The notes under the pieces were generated by a model, which saw only the letters and a list, made by a program, of their open reading frames with translations, ran no database searches and was not told the DNA's origin. DNA of 38,946 bases from Phycisphaerae bacterium (GTDB lineage: Bacteria; Planctomycetota; Phycisphaerae; Sedimentisphaerales; Anaerobacaceae): positions 1 through 38,946 of the forward strand of contig JAPLMX010000086.1 in NCBI GenBank assembly GCA_026386805.1, read 5' to 3'. The position numbers were made by a program, and so were the translations under genes. Positions within the stretch are counted from its first letter, which is position 1, and each line of letters opens with the position of its first letter. Below are positions 1 to 7,392 of this stretch, one piece after another.

Positions 1-288
1 CAGACGCCCGTTCACCGTCAGATGGGTGGTCTGCTGCGGGCCCTTGTTCTGGAGCCCTGCGGGCCGAGGGGAAGAAGCCTCCTGCTGGCTCTGCAGAAGG
101 CGGATCGCCTGGGCGTACGCCCGTTCGCGAAATTGGGCCTGAGCGTCGCGAACCACTTCTTCCGTATCGGCAATGATGCGACCCTCCTGCGCGGCGTTCA
201 TCGCGGCCGCCATCTCTTCCACCAACCGGTCGAAATCCGCCGCCAGGGCCTGCTTCAATTCCGCTACGCCAACCTGTTTACCTTCCAT
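1..288 (-). CDS. Transposase-like protein, N-terminal part (cut by window edge)
   Basis: A reading frame without stop runs from an ATG at 288 down to base 1 (96 codons) and leaves the window, so only the N-terminus is seen. A GGAG ribosome-binding site sits about 8 nt before the ATG. The protein begins MEGKQVGVAELKQ, is largely helical and acidic/polar, and ends in this window with QNKGPQQTTHLTVNGRL. The NKG..TTHLTVNGR pattern reminds me of the region before the catalytic domain in ISKra4-type transposases common in Planctomycetota; this is recognition from memory, and no DDE residues are in view. It lies beside a truncated response regulator and a repeat array, a context typical of mobile DNA. 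It could instead be a non-mobile hypothetical protein. Confidence 0.5.
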   Translation of the reverse strand, partial: MEGKQVGVAELKQALAADFDRLVEEMAAAMNAAQEGRIIADTEEVVRDAQAQFRERAYAQAIRLLQSQQEASSPRPAGLQNKGPQQTTHLTVNGRL

Positions 289-416
289 GACCTAATCTCC
301 TTTCCAAAAAGATTCATAAGTCACTGTAAAAAAAGGAATTGCATAGCGCCAGAAAAAAACTCACACACCGGCAGAGCGGCAGAGGAGCCCCGGTCCCGAT
401 GGCAAGATAGGCAGTT

Positions 417-599
417 TCAGGCCTCGACTCGGTCCCGGAAGCGGTAGCCAACGCCGCGGACCGTCTCGATATAGTCCCTCCGCGGGCCGAGCTTTTTTCG
501 CAGGTAGGTGATCTGGACGTCGATGGCCCGGTCGGTGACCACGTAGTCGCCGCCGTGAAGCAGGTCCATGATTTGGTAGCGAGTGAAGACCACCCCCGG
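417..599 (-). pseudogene. OmpR/PhoB-type response regulator, 3' remnant (winged-helix domain)
   Basis: Minus-strand codons 599 to 417 give the C-terminal part of a PhoB-family winged-helix DNA-binding domain: GVVFTRYQIMDLL, then VTDRAIDVQITYLRKKLG (recognition helix region), then YIETVRGVGYRFRD (the C-terminal beta hairpin), with a TGA stop at 419-417. A complete response regulator would have about 170 more residues upstream, including the Asp-phosphorylated receiver domain. These are missing: homology stops at the GVVF codons and the next bases are the first copy of the AAATTGGCTTTG repeat array. Upstream in this frame the reading runs into a TGA at 650-648 without a start codon. No sensor kinase is nearby. 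The gene is dead, and the clean junction suggests truncation by insertion of, or recombination at, the repeat array. Confidence 0.82.
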
Positions 600-602
600 T
601 CG

Positions 603-938
603 GCAAATTGGCTTTGTTTTTTCAGAGGCATAATCCGCGCTTTTCTCTCATAATCCCTTGCCTCACAAGCACTTGTCACCTTTATCGGCCTCCCGAAATT
701 GGCTTTGTTTTGCATGATTGCCCCTCCGTTGCCGCCTGGCAAAGGCCCAATCGTCCTGCCCTTGCCCGTACCTGTCATGGCAGAGAGGCCAAAGGCCGAC
801 CAGGCAATCTCGGCCCTGCAAATTGGCTTTGTTTTTGCAGGGGCACAGTCCGCCCGTTTCTCTCATAAGCATTTTCCTGGAAAGCAGTTAACGTCAACCA
901 TTGCCTCGCCAAATTGGCTTTGTTCTGCATAATTTCAG
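603..938. repeat. Tandem array of alternating AAATTGGCTTTG repeats (array 1, four copies)
   Basis: Four copies of a core close to AAATTGGCTTTGTTTTGCA occur with TTGG at 608, 699, 823 and 914. The intervals are 91, 124 and 91 nt. Copies 1 and 3 share a longer extension: a T-run, a purine-rich GGCA, a TCCGC-like stretch and TCTCTCATAA. Copies 2 and 4 instead continue TGCATRATT. The array therefore alternates two unit types. DNA between the cores is GC-rich and not conserved. On the minus strand the cores translate in several frames to short motifs such as NKANF and KQSQF, but no credible gene is present. In copy 3, CCCTGCAAA before the core pairs with TTTGCAGGG after it. The left edge coincides with the truncated response regulator. 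Confidence 0.85.
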
Positions 939-950
939 ATCAGAGTTCTG

Positions 951-1045
951 CACCACAGAGACACAGAGGGCACCGAGAATAGAATCAAAACCATGTTCGG
1001 GGCGGAATTCGGGATCGTCTCTGCGATCTCCGTGCCTCCGTGGTG
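951..1045. repeat. Long imperfect inverted repeat (CACCACAGAGACACAGAG type)
   Basis: Bases 951-978 begin CACCACAGAGACACAGAGG and are imperfectly complementary to 1018-1045, which ends CCTCCGTGGTG. The 28-nt arms are separated by about 39 nt. The wording of the arms matches a dispersed intergenic repeat style I know from Planctomycetota and other environmental genomes. No coding function is seen. It could form a long hairpin or simply be two oppositely oriented repeat copies. Confidence 0.7.
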
Positions 1046-1649
1046 GACTTTCCTCGCTCCGGCCGCTGGCGAGGATTCGTGCTTCGTTGGCCATGACCAA
1101 GCCCTCCAGATTACCATTTACGATTCGCTACTCAGTTGCTTCATTATCATACAAACACCAAGATTCGGCGTCAAGCGAAATTCCGGCAATAAGAGGTTCT
1201 CCACAGGGGATGGGTAGCCAACGATAAGCCCGTGTCACACAGGGATTTACACGAGAGTCAGCCGAATTCTCGACCAGCCACCGGCCACGCCAAAGGGTCA
1301 AGAGGGCCTCCGCAGATCAGACAATTGCGAGCGAAGCGCGGCAATCCACCGATTTACCCAGATTCCACAGATTCACAAAGAAAAACCGGTGGAGACTATA
1401 GAATGGAACCGCGGATGAACACTGATGGACGCCGATAATGCCTTTTGAGACACGGATTTACGCGGATTCGCCCAGTCCGGCCTTCGGCCGGAGCCAAGAT
1501 CACCTCTCGCCAAGCGCGCCAAGGCCGCCAAGAATGGAGGACAGATGACGGAAGGCACAGGACAGCGAAGACCTCAACCATGCCGCTTGCCGCTGACGGC
1601 TTGTGCTTTCGGCTTTACAGGCAATCGCCCATCATCCATAATCAGTCGT
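1046..1649. other. Gene-free decayed repeat DNA
   Basis: No supported gene. Besides the repeat at 1322-1347 it contains two stretches of degenerate phrases of the type CGGATGAACACTGATGGACGCCGAT (about 1411-1437) and ACGGATTTACGCGGATTCG (about 1450-1469), plus GCCTTCGGCC-like palindromic bits near 1480. A related phrase recurs inverted at 6089-6123. Short frames over this stretch have no domain or codon support. The longer frame that enters mntA from 1545 is most likely only its 5' extension. Confidence 0.6.
1322..1347. repeat. Dispersed CATTGCGAGCGAAGCG-type repeat, copy 1
   Basis: CAATTGCGAGCGAAGCGCGG followed by CAATCC. The same element appears inverted at 6001-6030 and as a head-to-head pair at 35089-35167. 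It is intergenic in every case in this window. Confidence 0.7.
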
Positions 1650-1955
1650 ATGGTCAGCCGCCATATTGATATCCCGATAAACGAGATCGAAGCTTTTTGC
1701 CGCAAGTGGAAGATCAGGGAGCTGTCCCTGTTCGGCTCGGTCCTCCGCGACGACTTTCGTCCGGATAGCGACGTGGACGTGCTGGTAAGCTTCGAGCCGG
1801 AGGCCCCGTGGGACCTTTTCCATCTCGTGGAGATGCGGGATGAGTTGATAGCCCTCTTCGGGCGGGATGTGGACCTCGTCGAAAAAGAGGGCCTGCGGAA
1901 TCCGTTCCGACGCCGCACCATCCTGGACACACGAGAGGTGATCTATGCGGCGTGA
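1650..1955 (+). CDS. mntA: MntA-type minimal nucleotidyltransferase (antitoxin)
   Basis: A 101-residue protein of the minimal nucleotidyltransferase (Pol beta superfamily) class. The signature GSVLRDDFRPDSDVDVLV holds the GS and paired D-x-D metal ligands, and a third acidic residue is in GRDVDLVE. In the HEPN/MNT family such proteins inactivate their partner toxin by adding AMP to a tyrosine beside the HEPN active site; that role is family knowledge. The frame is open from 1545, but I choose the ATG at 1650 (MVSRHIDIPINEIEAF), because upstream codons encode repeat-derived sequence and MNT proteins are about 100 residues. No strong ribosome-binding site is visible. It overlaps hepT by 11 nt, which implies translational coupling. 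Confidence 0.85.
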   Translation: MVSRHIDIPINEIEAFCRKWKIRELSLFGSVLRDDFRPDSDVDVLVSFEPEAPWDLFHLVEMRDELIALFGRDVDLVEKEGLRNPFRRRTILDTREVIYAA

Positions 1956-2310
1956 GCAGGACGATGTGTCCCTGCTCTGGGACATGCTTGATGCGGCCAA
2001 GAAGATTCAACTGTTCGTCGCAGACAAGAGCTTCCACGACTACTCACGAGACGAGGTGCTCCAGTCGGCGGTGGAACGCAAGCTGGAGATCATAGGCGAA
2101 GCTGCAAGGAACGTCTCCGAGGCGTTCCAGCAGGAGCATGCCGAAATCCCCTGGCGAGGGATTATCTCCCAACGGCATTTCCTGGCCCATGAGTACGGGG
2201 AAGTTCGCCAAGAGAAGCTCTGGCGAGTCGCTACGGTACGCATCCCGGAACTGATCGCGATGCTTGACCGCCACCTCCCGCCGCCCACCGTTCTTCCCGC
2301 CGACCTCTGA
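1945..2310 (+). CDS. hepT: HepT-like HEPN-domain ribonuclease toxin
   Basis: A 121-residue HEPN protein with the full catalytic motif R-x4-H-x-Y (RHFLAHEY) in the second half, preceded by AVERKLEIIGEAARNVS, the usual HepT helix. HEPN toxins of this class cut RNA; the tyrosine of the motif is the residue AMPylated by MntA in characterised pairs. The ATG overlaps the end of mntA, so the two form one operon. The motif is intact, so the toxin is probably functional. The C-terminal HLPPPTVLPADL tail is low-complexity and merges with repeat-like DNA downstream. The pair lies 370 nt before a helicase-nuclease defence gene on the same strand, consistent with a defence island or with stabilisation of a mobile segment. 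Confidence 0.87.
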   Translation: MRREQDDVSLLWDMLDAAKKIQLFVADKSFHDYSRDEVLQSAVERKLEIIGEAARNVSEAFQQEHAEIPWRGIISQRHFLAHEYGEVRQEKLWRVATVRIPELIAMLDRHLPPPTVLPADL

Positions 2311-2679
2311 CCTCTGATTCCCGCCCCCTGCCTCACTGGCCACCGACTCCCAATTTCCGCCGGAAATCAAGTTGCCTACGCGGATGGCCGATAGTATTAT
2401 GGGGCTGTTGATGACTCGGAAATCTGACTGGTGAGGGCGAAATCGCGGAGAACTTCTGACAATGAGTCATAATCAGTTGCATGGCCCGTAGCCGCGCGAC
2501 GAGGAATGAGAGCCGTCGCAGGGAGCCCACTGGAGATTATGGATGGCGAGAGAAGCATCGGGGAGACCCCTGATTAGCCCAGTTCTTGGCCGGGTACCGA
2601 GAGAGCAGAGCAGGTTGTCTCCTTTTGTCGCGGCGTGTCTATCGAGCCGATTGCGACTCACTTCAGAAGGTGAAGGCTG
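2311..2679. other. Intergenic gap before helicase-nuclease gene
   Basis: No gene, RNA or clear promoter was recognised. It starts with a CCTCTGACCTCTGATTCC-like degenerate repeat and has a short perfect palindrome (ATTTCC-GCC-GGAAAT, 2352-2366). A purine-rich AGAAGGTGAAG at 2664-2674 probably serves as ribosome-binding region for the gene at 2680. Confidence 0.5.
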
Positions 2680-5600
2680 ATGCCAGCTATTAATTCAGAT
2701 CGTCCACCTGCTGACACCAGTTTGCTCGCGGTTTGGTTCGCAGAAGGCGTTCGTGCCGAGCTTGTTGCTCTGGAAAAGGACGGCGGCTCACAGAATTATG
2801 AAGTATTCGCGGGCCAACTGATTGAAGAGAGAGGCCAGACACAGGCCATTTTCCAATTCATCATTGCCGACGGCACGCGAATCCCCGAAGAGGCGACAGG
2901 CAGACTTAAGACCGCAAGCGACGAATATGCGGTGACGGTAATTGGCCAACAGGCCGACCGCATTGATCTTTGCGTCGAGACTACGGCGGCGATTCCTCCG
3001 GGTATTCATCGCGCAACGCTCATCATTGATGATACGGCGTTGCTCCGTAAGCTCGCACAAGTTTTGGACGAGACAGCGCAGAACCCTGTGCTTGCAAGTC
3101 CGCTGGCCGTGACGACCTTTCACCCGGCTAGATCCAAGGTTGGATTTGCGACGCTCCGCCCGACATCTGCTCTGATAAATTTCGACGGCCAACCACGACG
3201 GATTGCCGAACAGGCTTGTGGCTCCCCGTTGACATACATTTGGGGACCGCCGGGGACTGGTAAAACTTATACGATCGCTCACCTGGTCGCCGCTCTGATC
3301 GAAGCCGGAGAGCGAGTTCTTGTGTCCAGCCACACTCACGCGGCTGTTGATCAAGCTCTCTACGAGGCGGTGAAACCGGAGTCGGAGAAGCACAAGAAAG
3401 GGCCTCTGGCTGAACATCCAACAGTCCTTGACGGCAAGGTTCTGAGAATTGGCCTTGCAAAGAGCCGTATCACTTCTGACAAGAAAATTCCTTTGACCGT
3501 ACGACTTGATGCGGTCGTGGAGGCGAAAGCACGAAAACTCGCAGACGCGGTGTCGGAACTCACGAGAAAAGCGAAACCTCTTGCTGACCAGCGTAGTCAA
3601 TGCCTCGCCACAATTTCAGAGTGGGACCGGCTTGCCGGACTGTCCAACCGCCTACACGAAACGCAGGCCGATATCGGGCAGCAGGAAGCAAAACAAAAGC
3701 AAACTGAGACGGCAATTACAAGTTGCAAGAGTTTACTGCAACAGCGCCGTGCAGAGCTTGAACGAGCACAGCGGGCTTGGTTTCGCCGTGCAATGAAAAC
3801 CACAAGAGCGTTGCAGGCGATCCAAGAGTCCGAAAGACAACTACAGAGTGCTGAGAAGGCTCTCGGATTAGTCCAACTTGAAATTGCCAAGGCACAACGA
3901 CTCGTCAGTGAGCTTGAGGCCACGCTGATTCACCAGCAAACCGTTTGTGCCGAGTGTCCCCATAGGCAAATGGCCGAGCAAAAGCTTTCGCAGCTTGCTT
4001 TGGAACTCGACCCCCTTGAACAACAAATCCGATCCCTTCAGAATGAAATGTCCCAACTGGAACAGAGAATAATTGCTGAGGCTCGTGCAGTGTTCTGCAC
4101 ATTGACCAGCCTCTATGCTGGAAATGCGGGAAAGTCGCTTGAAGGACAAAGCTTCGATGCGGTCATTGTCGATGAGATCTCGATGGCGCTGCCTCCACTG
4201 ATATTTTTGGCGGCAGGCCGTGCGACACGGCGCGTAATCCTTGTTGGTGATTTTCTGCAACTTCCGCCGATTGTCCGAGGCAACACGCCTGTCGGTGACG
4301 CAAGGTTGGGCAAAGATACCTTCGAGCTCGCTGGCATCACTAAAGACTTGCAGGAGGGACCCAGTTTTCATCTTCTCGCGAAACTTGATACTCAATGGCG
4401 GATGCGGACAGAGATCGCCGATGTCGCCCGGCACTTGGTTTACACCAAAGTGGGTGGTCTTAATGACCATCCAACGGTAAACGAAAGGGAATCGCTCGAT
4501 TGGCTGGAGTTTCTTCCGGCAAATCCCCTCGTGATTGTGGACACGGCGGACTTGCACTGCTGGAGCGGGAAACAGCCAGGCACTCTCAGCCGTTTCAACT
4601 TTGATTCCGCGACAGTGGCTGTGGAAATCGCAGCGTTGGCCGCCGCGAAACTTCCCAAACCTCCTCCCGACAGCGCGCCGCGAATCGGGATCGTCACGCC
4701 TTACACCGCGCAACGGAGGCTGCTTACCAAGTTGATTGCCGATTTGGATTTGAAAGACTGGGTAGCGGCAGGAACAGTCCACACATTCCAAGGGGGCGAA
4801 GCCGACTTAATCATATTCGATTCGGTGCTCGATGAACCTTACTGGTCGGCGCGACTGTGTAACCCACGAGACGCAAATGATGTCAAACGCGACCTGAACG
4901 TAGCTGTTACACGGGCGAAGAATAAATTCGTTTTAGTCGGATCTTCAGAATGGTTGAACACACATGCGAGGCCAGTGAGTGGTCTCGGTCAATTGTGGCA
5001 ATTCCTCACAGACCGAGCCGATCTGATTTCAGCCCTTGAGTTGGTCAAACTCGAACGCTTCCAGCGAGTGTTTGACCAATACGTTCACGAAACAGGGTGG
5101 AGCGTTCCGTGCGGACAGACGGGTTACACATTTGAGCACTTGGATGAAACTTCGTTCTTCGAGCGATTCGGCAAAGACCTTGACGCAGCGTCAGACTCCA
5201 TTTTTGGCCTCGCTCCCTATTTTGGGGAATACCGCTGGCCGAGAATTCAGCCCATAATCGCAGCGGCGCTGAAGCGCGGCGTCAAAGTGACGTTAGTCAC
5301 GCCTCCACTTGCTGACACAGAAAACGAAAGCTACGTGAAAAAAGTCATCAAGAATTTGCGGGACTTGGGAGCAGTTGTCGTGTCTGCAAGCGGAGTCCAC
5401 GGGAAGGATGTCATAATAGATGAGCAAATCATTTACACCGGCAGCATGAATTGGTCGAGCAATCGCGGTCGTTCCGAGGAAGTCCACCGGATTCACGCTC
5501 CTCAATACGCAAAGCTTTGCCTTCAACTGATGCAGGCAAAGCATATCCGCCAGGCTGCGATTCACGAGGACGGCTCGCCTCGTGTCTGTCCTCTTGTCGA

Positions 5601-5871
5601 TTGCGGCTGGCCGCTACAAGTCGTGAACCAACGTCAGCAGCATGGCACATGGGATTTCCAAGCAATGAAGGTTGGCTGCACCAACCCGAATTGCGAAGGT
5701 TATCTGCGGAACATAGACGAGCGCCCGTCTTTCAAGAACGCTCCTGTTTGCAGAGTGGACGGCCGTACCAAATATCGCCGCGTGCGTCGCGGCAAAGGTG
5801 AGGTGTGGCAATGCCCGAAGCACCCGAAAGAGTGCCCAACAGAAAAGGTTGTGCCCGGCGATCCGTCGTGA
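2680..5871 (+). CDS. SF1 (UPF1-like) helicase fused to phospholipase-D nuclease; Mokosh type II-like
   Basis: A 1063-residue protein. A Walker A GPPGTGKT lies at 189-196; a long coiled-coil-rich insert covers about 300-475 with a CAECPH cysteine pair; motif II DEIS is at 498-501, followed by VGDFLQLPPI, TQWRM, GTVHTFQGGEAD and NVAVTRAKNKFVLVGS, the order of a UPF1/COG1112-type superfamily 1 helicase. About residues 790-960 form a phospholipase-D-like domain with one HxK motif: HGKDVIIDE from 907 and GSMNWSS from 921. The C-terminus (about 965-1063) is cysteine-rich (CPLVDCGW, CTNPNCEG, CPKHPKEC), suggesting zinc ribbons. A COG1112 helicase plus PLD nuclease in one chain is the published architecture of type II Mokosh anti-phage defence. 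All core motifs are intact. The neighbouring HEPN/MNT pair supports a defence role. Function is inferred, not shown. Confidence 0.85.
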   Translation: MPAINSDRPPADTSLLAVWFAEGVRAELVALEKDGGSQNYEVFAGQLIEERGQTQAIFQFIIADGTRIPEEATGRLKTASDEYAVTVIGQQADRIDLCVETTAAIPPGIHRATLIIDDTALLRKLAQVLDETAQNPVLASPLAVTTFHPARSKVGFATLRPTSALINFDGQPRRIAEQACGSPLTYIWGPPGTGKTYTIAHLVAALIEAGERVLVSSHTHAAVDQALYEAVKPESEKHKKGPLAEHPTVLDGKVLRIGLAKSRITSDKKIPLTVRLDAVVEAKARKLADAVSELTRKAKPLADQRSQCLATISEWDRLAGLSNRLHETQADIGQQEAKQKQTETAITSCKSLLQQRRAELERAQRAWFRRAMKTTRALQAIQESERQLQSAEKALGLVQLEIAKAQRLVSELEATLIHQQTVCAECPHRQMAEQKLSQLALELDPLEQQIRSLQNEMSQLEQRIIAEARAVFCTLTSLYAGNAGKSLEGQSFDAVIVDEISMALPPLIFLAAGRATRRVILVGDFLQLPPIVRGNTPVGDARLGKDTFELAGITKDLQEGPSFHLLAKLDTQWRMRTEIADVARHLVYTKVGGLNDHPTVNERESLDWLEFLPANPLVIVDTADLHCWSGKQPGTLSRFNFDSATVAVEIAALAAAKLPKPPPDSAPRIGIVTPYTAQRRLLTKLIADLDLKDWVAAGTVHTFQGGEADLIIFDSVLDEPYWSARLCNPRDANDVKRDLNVAVTRAKNKFVLVGSSEWLNTHARPVSGLGQLWQFLTDRADLISALELVKLERFQRVFDQYVHETGWSVPCGQTGYTFEHLDETSFFERFGKDLDAASDSIFGLAPYFGEYRWPRIQPIIAAALKRGVKVTLVTPPLADTENESYVKKVIKNLRDLGAVVVSASGVHGKDVIIDEQIIYTGSMNWSSNRGRSEEVHRIHAPQYAKLCLQLMQAKHIRQAAIHEDGSPRVCPLVDCGWPLQVVNQRQQHGTWDFQAMKVGCTNPNCEGYLRNIDERPSFKNAPVCRVDGRTKYRRVRRGKGEVWQCPKHPKECPTEKVVPGDPS

Positions 5872-6263
5872 GGGCAGCGGGGGATTTTGAAGGTCAGGAA
5901 ACCGAAAGTGTCAAGTACGTTTTCCAGGGCGAGCGGAGAGCAATGCGTGGCGCGTGACAAGCCGGAATGTGGCGGGCAGCCCCAAGTCCGTATGAATCGG
6001 CAGATTGCCGCGTTTCGTTCGCAATGACATGATCCGCAGATGAAGGGCAGTCGTCGGTAGTCAGTAGTCAGTAGTCGGTTGTCGGCTGAATGTCGGCGTG
6101 CATCTGCGTTTATCGGCGGTTGCATTGCCTCCGCGGCCCCGTTCGGCTACGCTCAGCCCGCCATTAGAAATGAATTAAATCAGGCCGACTTGAGAGAGCC
6201 GGGGAGGAGGCGCGCCGGGAGACCTGCTGATCGACGAGCGCAGACCGCCATTGGCCGGGAGTG
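5872..6263. other. Intergenic repeat-rich DNA
   Basis: No gene. It contains the CATTGCGAG-type element at 6001-6030, an AGTAGTC short tandem run (about 6051-6082), an inverted copy of the ATAAACGCAGATGCACGCCG phrase (6089-6123), and a TTCGGCTACGCTCAGCCCG half-element at 6142-6160 that matches the inverted repeat at 38385-38423. Several dispersed repeat families are thus nested in one 400-nt gap. Confidence 0.6.
6001..6030. repeat. Dispersed CATTGCGAGCGAAGCG-type repeat, copy 2 (inverted)
   Basis: The reverse complement reads ATGTCATTGCGAACGAAACG followed by CGGCAATCTG, matching the elements at 1322-1347 and 35140-35167. Confidence 0.7.
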
Positions 6264-6899
6264 CTACTTCAGCTCGACGGACCAGTAGGCGTGGTCGAGG
6301 AATTGCTTCCAGGAGCCGTAACGCTGGTGGCCGAGGTGGATATGGAGCATGGGGCTGTGCTGGGGCTTGATGGGTTTCTGGATGAGGGTCATGCCGGCCT
6401 GCTTGGGGGTCCGGCCGCCCTTTTTCACGTTGCAGTTGGTGCAGGCGCAGACGATGTTGTCCCAGGTCGCTTTGCCGCCCATGGTGCGGGGGATGACGTG
6501 GTCCAAGGAAAGCTCGGTGGTGGCGAATCGCTTGCCGCAATACTGGCAGTGGTTCCGGTCGCGAGCGAAGATGTTGCGGCGGTTGAACTTGACCTCGGTC
6601 CGCGGCAGGCGGTCGTAGCACAGGAGCCGGATGATCCTCGGCACGGCGACATAGAAGTTGACCGTCGAGACCCAGTCGTAGGCGTTCGGCTCGAACTCGT
6701 ATCGGAACCGGCTGATCTCGCACCAGCTCTTGAAGTCGTAGTTGGCGTAGGTGTCCTTCTCGAACGAGACCACTTCCGCCAAATCGCGGCAAAGCAGGGA
6801 AAACGCGCGTCTGGCGCCGACGATACGGATCGCCATGTAGTGCTTGTTGAGCACCAAGACACTACAGTCAAGACCGGATTGACACTCACCATCGACCAT
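6264..6899 (-). CDS. HNH endonuclease family protein
   Basis: A 211-residue protein with an HNH/zinc module: a first Cys pair NHCQYCGKRF (C118, C121), the HNH core SLDHVIPRTMGGKATWDN (D133, H134, N148), and a second Cys pair CTNCN (C153, C156) followed by KKGGRTPKQAGM. The N-terminal half (VLVLNKHYMAIRIVGARRAF) is the conserved arm of a bacterial HNH group that is widespread as a single housekeeping-like gene in Planctomycetota. Its physiological substrate is unknown to me, and nothing links it to restriction. The ATG at 6899 is chosen because AGGGAAG lies just before it and a promoter sits immediately upstream at 6921-6949; M22 is a possible later start. Confidence 0.88.
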   Translation of the reverse strand: MVDGECQSGLDCSVLVLNKHYMAIRIVGARRAFSLLCRDLAEVVSFEKDTYANYDFKSWCEISRFRYEFEPNAYDWVSTVNFYVAVPRIIRLLCYDRLPRTEVKFNRRNIFARDRNHCQYCGKRFATTELSLDHVIPRTMGGKATWDNIVCACTNCNVKKGGRTPKQAGMTLIQKPIKPQHSPMLHIHLGHQRYGSWKQFLDHAYWSVELK

Positions 6900-6920
6900 A
6901 GTCTTCCCTTGCAGTTACGA

Positions 6921-6949
6921 ATTATATGCCCCTGGGGTGTGGACTGCAA
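6921..6949 (-). promoter_or_regulatory. Sigma70-type promoter for the HNH gene
   Basis: On the minus strand TTGCAG (-35, 6944-6949), 17 nt, TATAAT (-10, 6921-6926). Transcription would start near 6914, giving a leader of about 15 nt to the ATG at 6899. Confidence 0.65.
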
Positions 6950-7090
6950 GAGGTATTACAGGCGGTCCAGCCGCAATTCTATCGTCGGCCGGGATCGGCA
7001 AATCGCATCATTACCCTCGCACGGCTCCGGCCTGCGGAGCCCACCTGCGAACCAGTCGAATGCCTTCTGACCTCCTCCCGACCTCCACAC

Positions 7091-7318
7091 TCATGATGAA
7101 GCCAGCTTTTCCGCCGGGGCCTTCGCTACGACGTTCGTGGCTCGCAGCCCCTTCTCCCCCTCGACAATGTCAAACAACACCGTGTCTCCCTCATCCAGCG
7201 TCTTGAAGCCGTCTCCGGCAATACTGGAATAGTGCACGAAGATATCCCGGCCGTCAGCGGTCCCAATGAACCCATACCCCTTCCTGGGGTTGAACCACTC
7301 GACCTTTCCTTCCACCAT
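7091..7318 (-). CDS. Cold-shock-domain protein (CspA family)
   Basis: A 75-residue cold-shock protein beginning MVEGKVEWFNPRKGYGFIG. The RNA-binding motifs RNP1 (KGYGFI) and RNP2 (DIFVHYS) are both present, and the rest (DEGDTVLFDIVEGEKGLRA) matches the OB-fold of the family. These proteins bind single-stranded RNA/DNA and act as RNA chaperones in the cytoplasm. The frame extends 21 codons upstream, but the ATG at 7318 fits the family N-terminus exactly and is preceded by AAAAGGAG at 8 nt spacing. The C-terminal AKAPAEKLASS is a short alanine-rich tail. It lies 74 nt downstream of the HU-like gene on the same strand and may share its transcript; no separate promoter was found. Confidence 0.93.
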   Translation of the reverse strand: MVEGKVEWFNPRKGYGFIGTADGRDIFVHYSSIAGDGFKTLDEGDTVLFDIVEGEKGLRATNVVAKAPAEKLASS

Positions 7319-7392
7319 AGATGAGGCTCCTTTTGGAGAACCTGCGGTAAAACCCACCTCTGGGTCGGGGTACGGCAGCAACTACCAGCGCT

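Noticed and set aside
314..778. 154-codon minus-strand ORF (and similar short ORFs at 600-930 and 38490-38940)
   Set aside because: They are built from the repeat cores and low-complexity spacers, have no ribosome-binding site or domain, and cover the real response-regulator remnant in another frame.
603..938. CRISPR array
   Set aside because: Cores are diverged, intervals alternate between 91 and 124 nt, flanks are not uniform and no cas gene is present.
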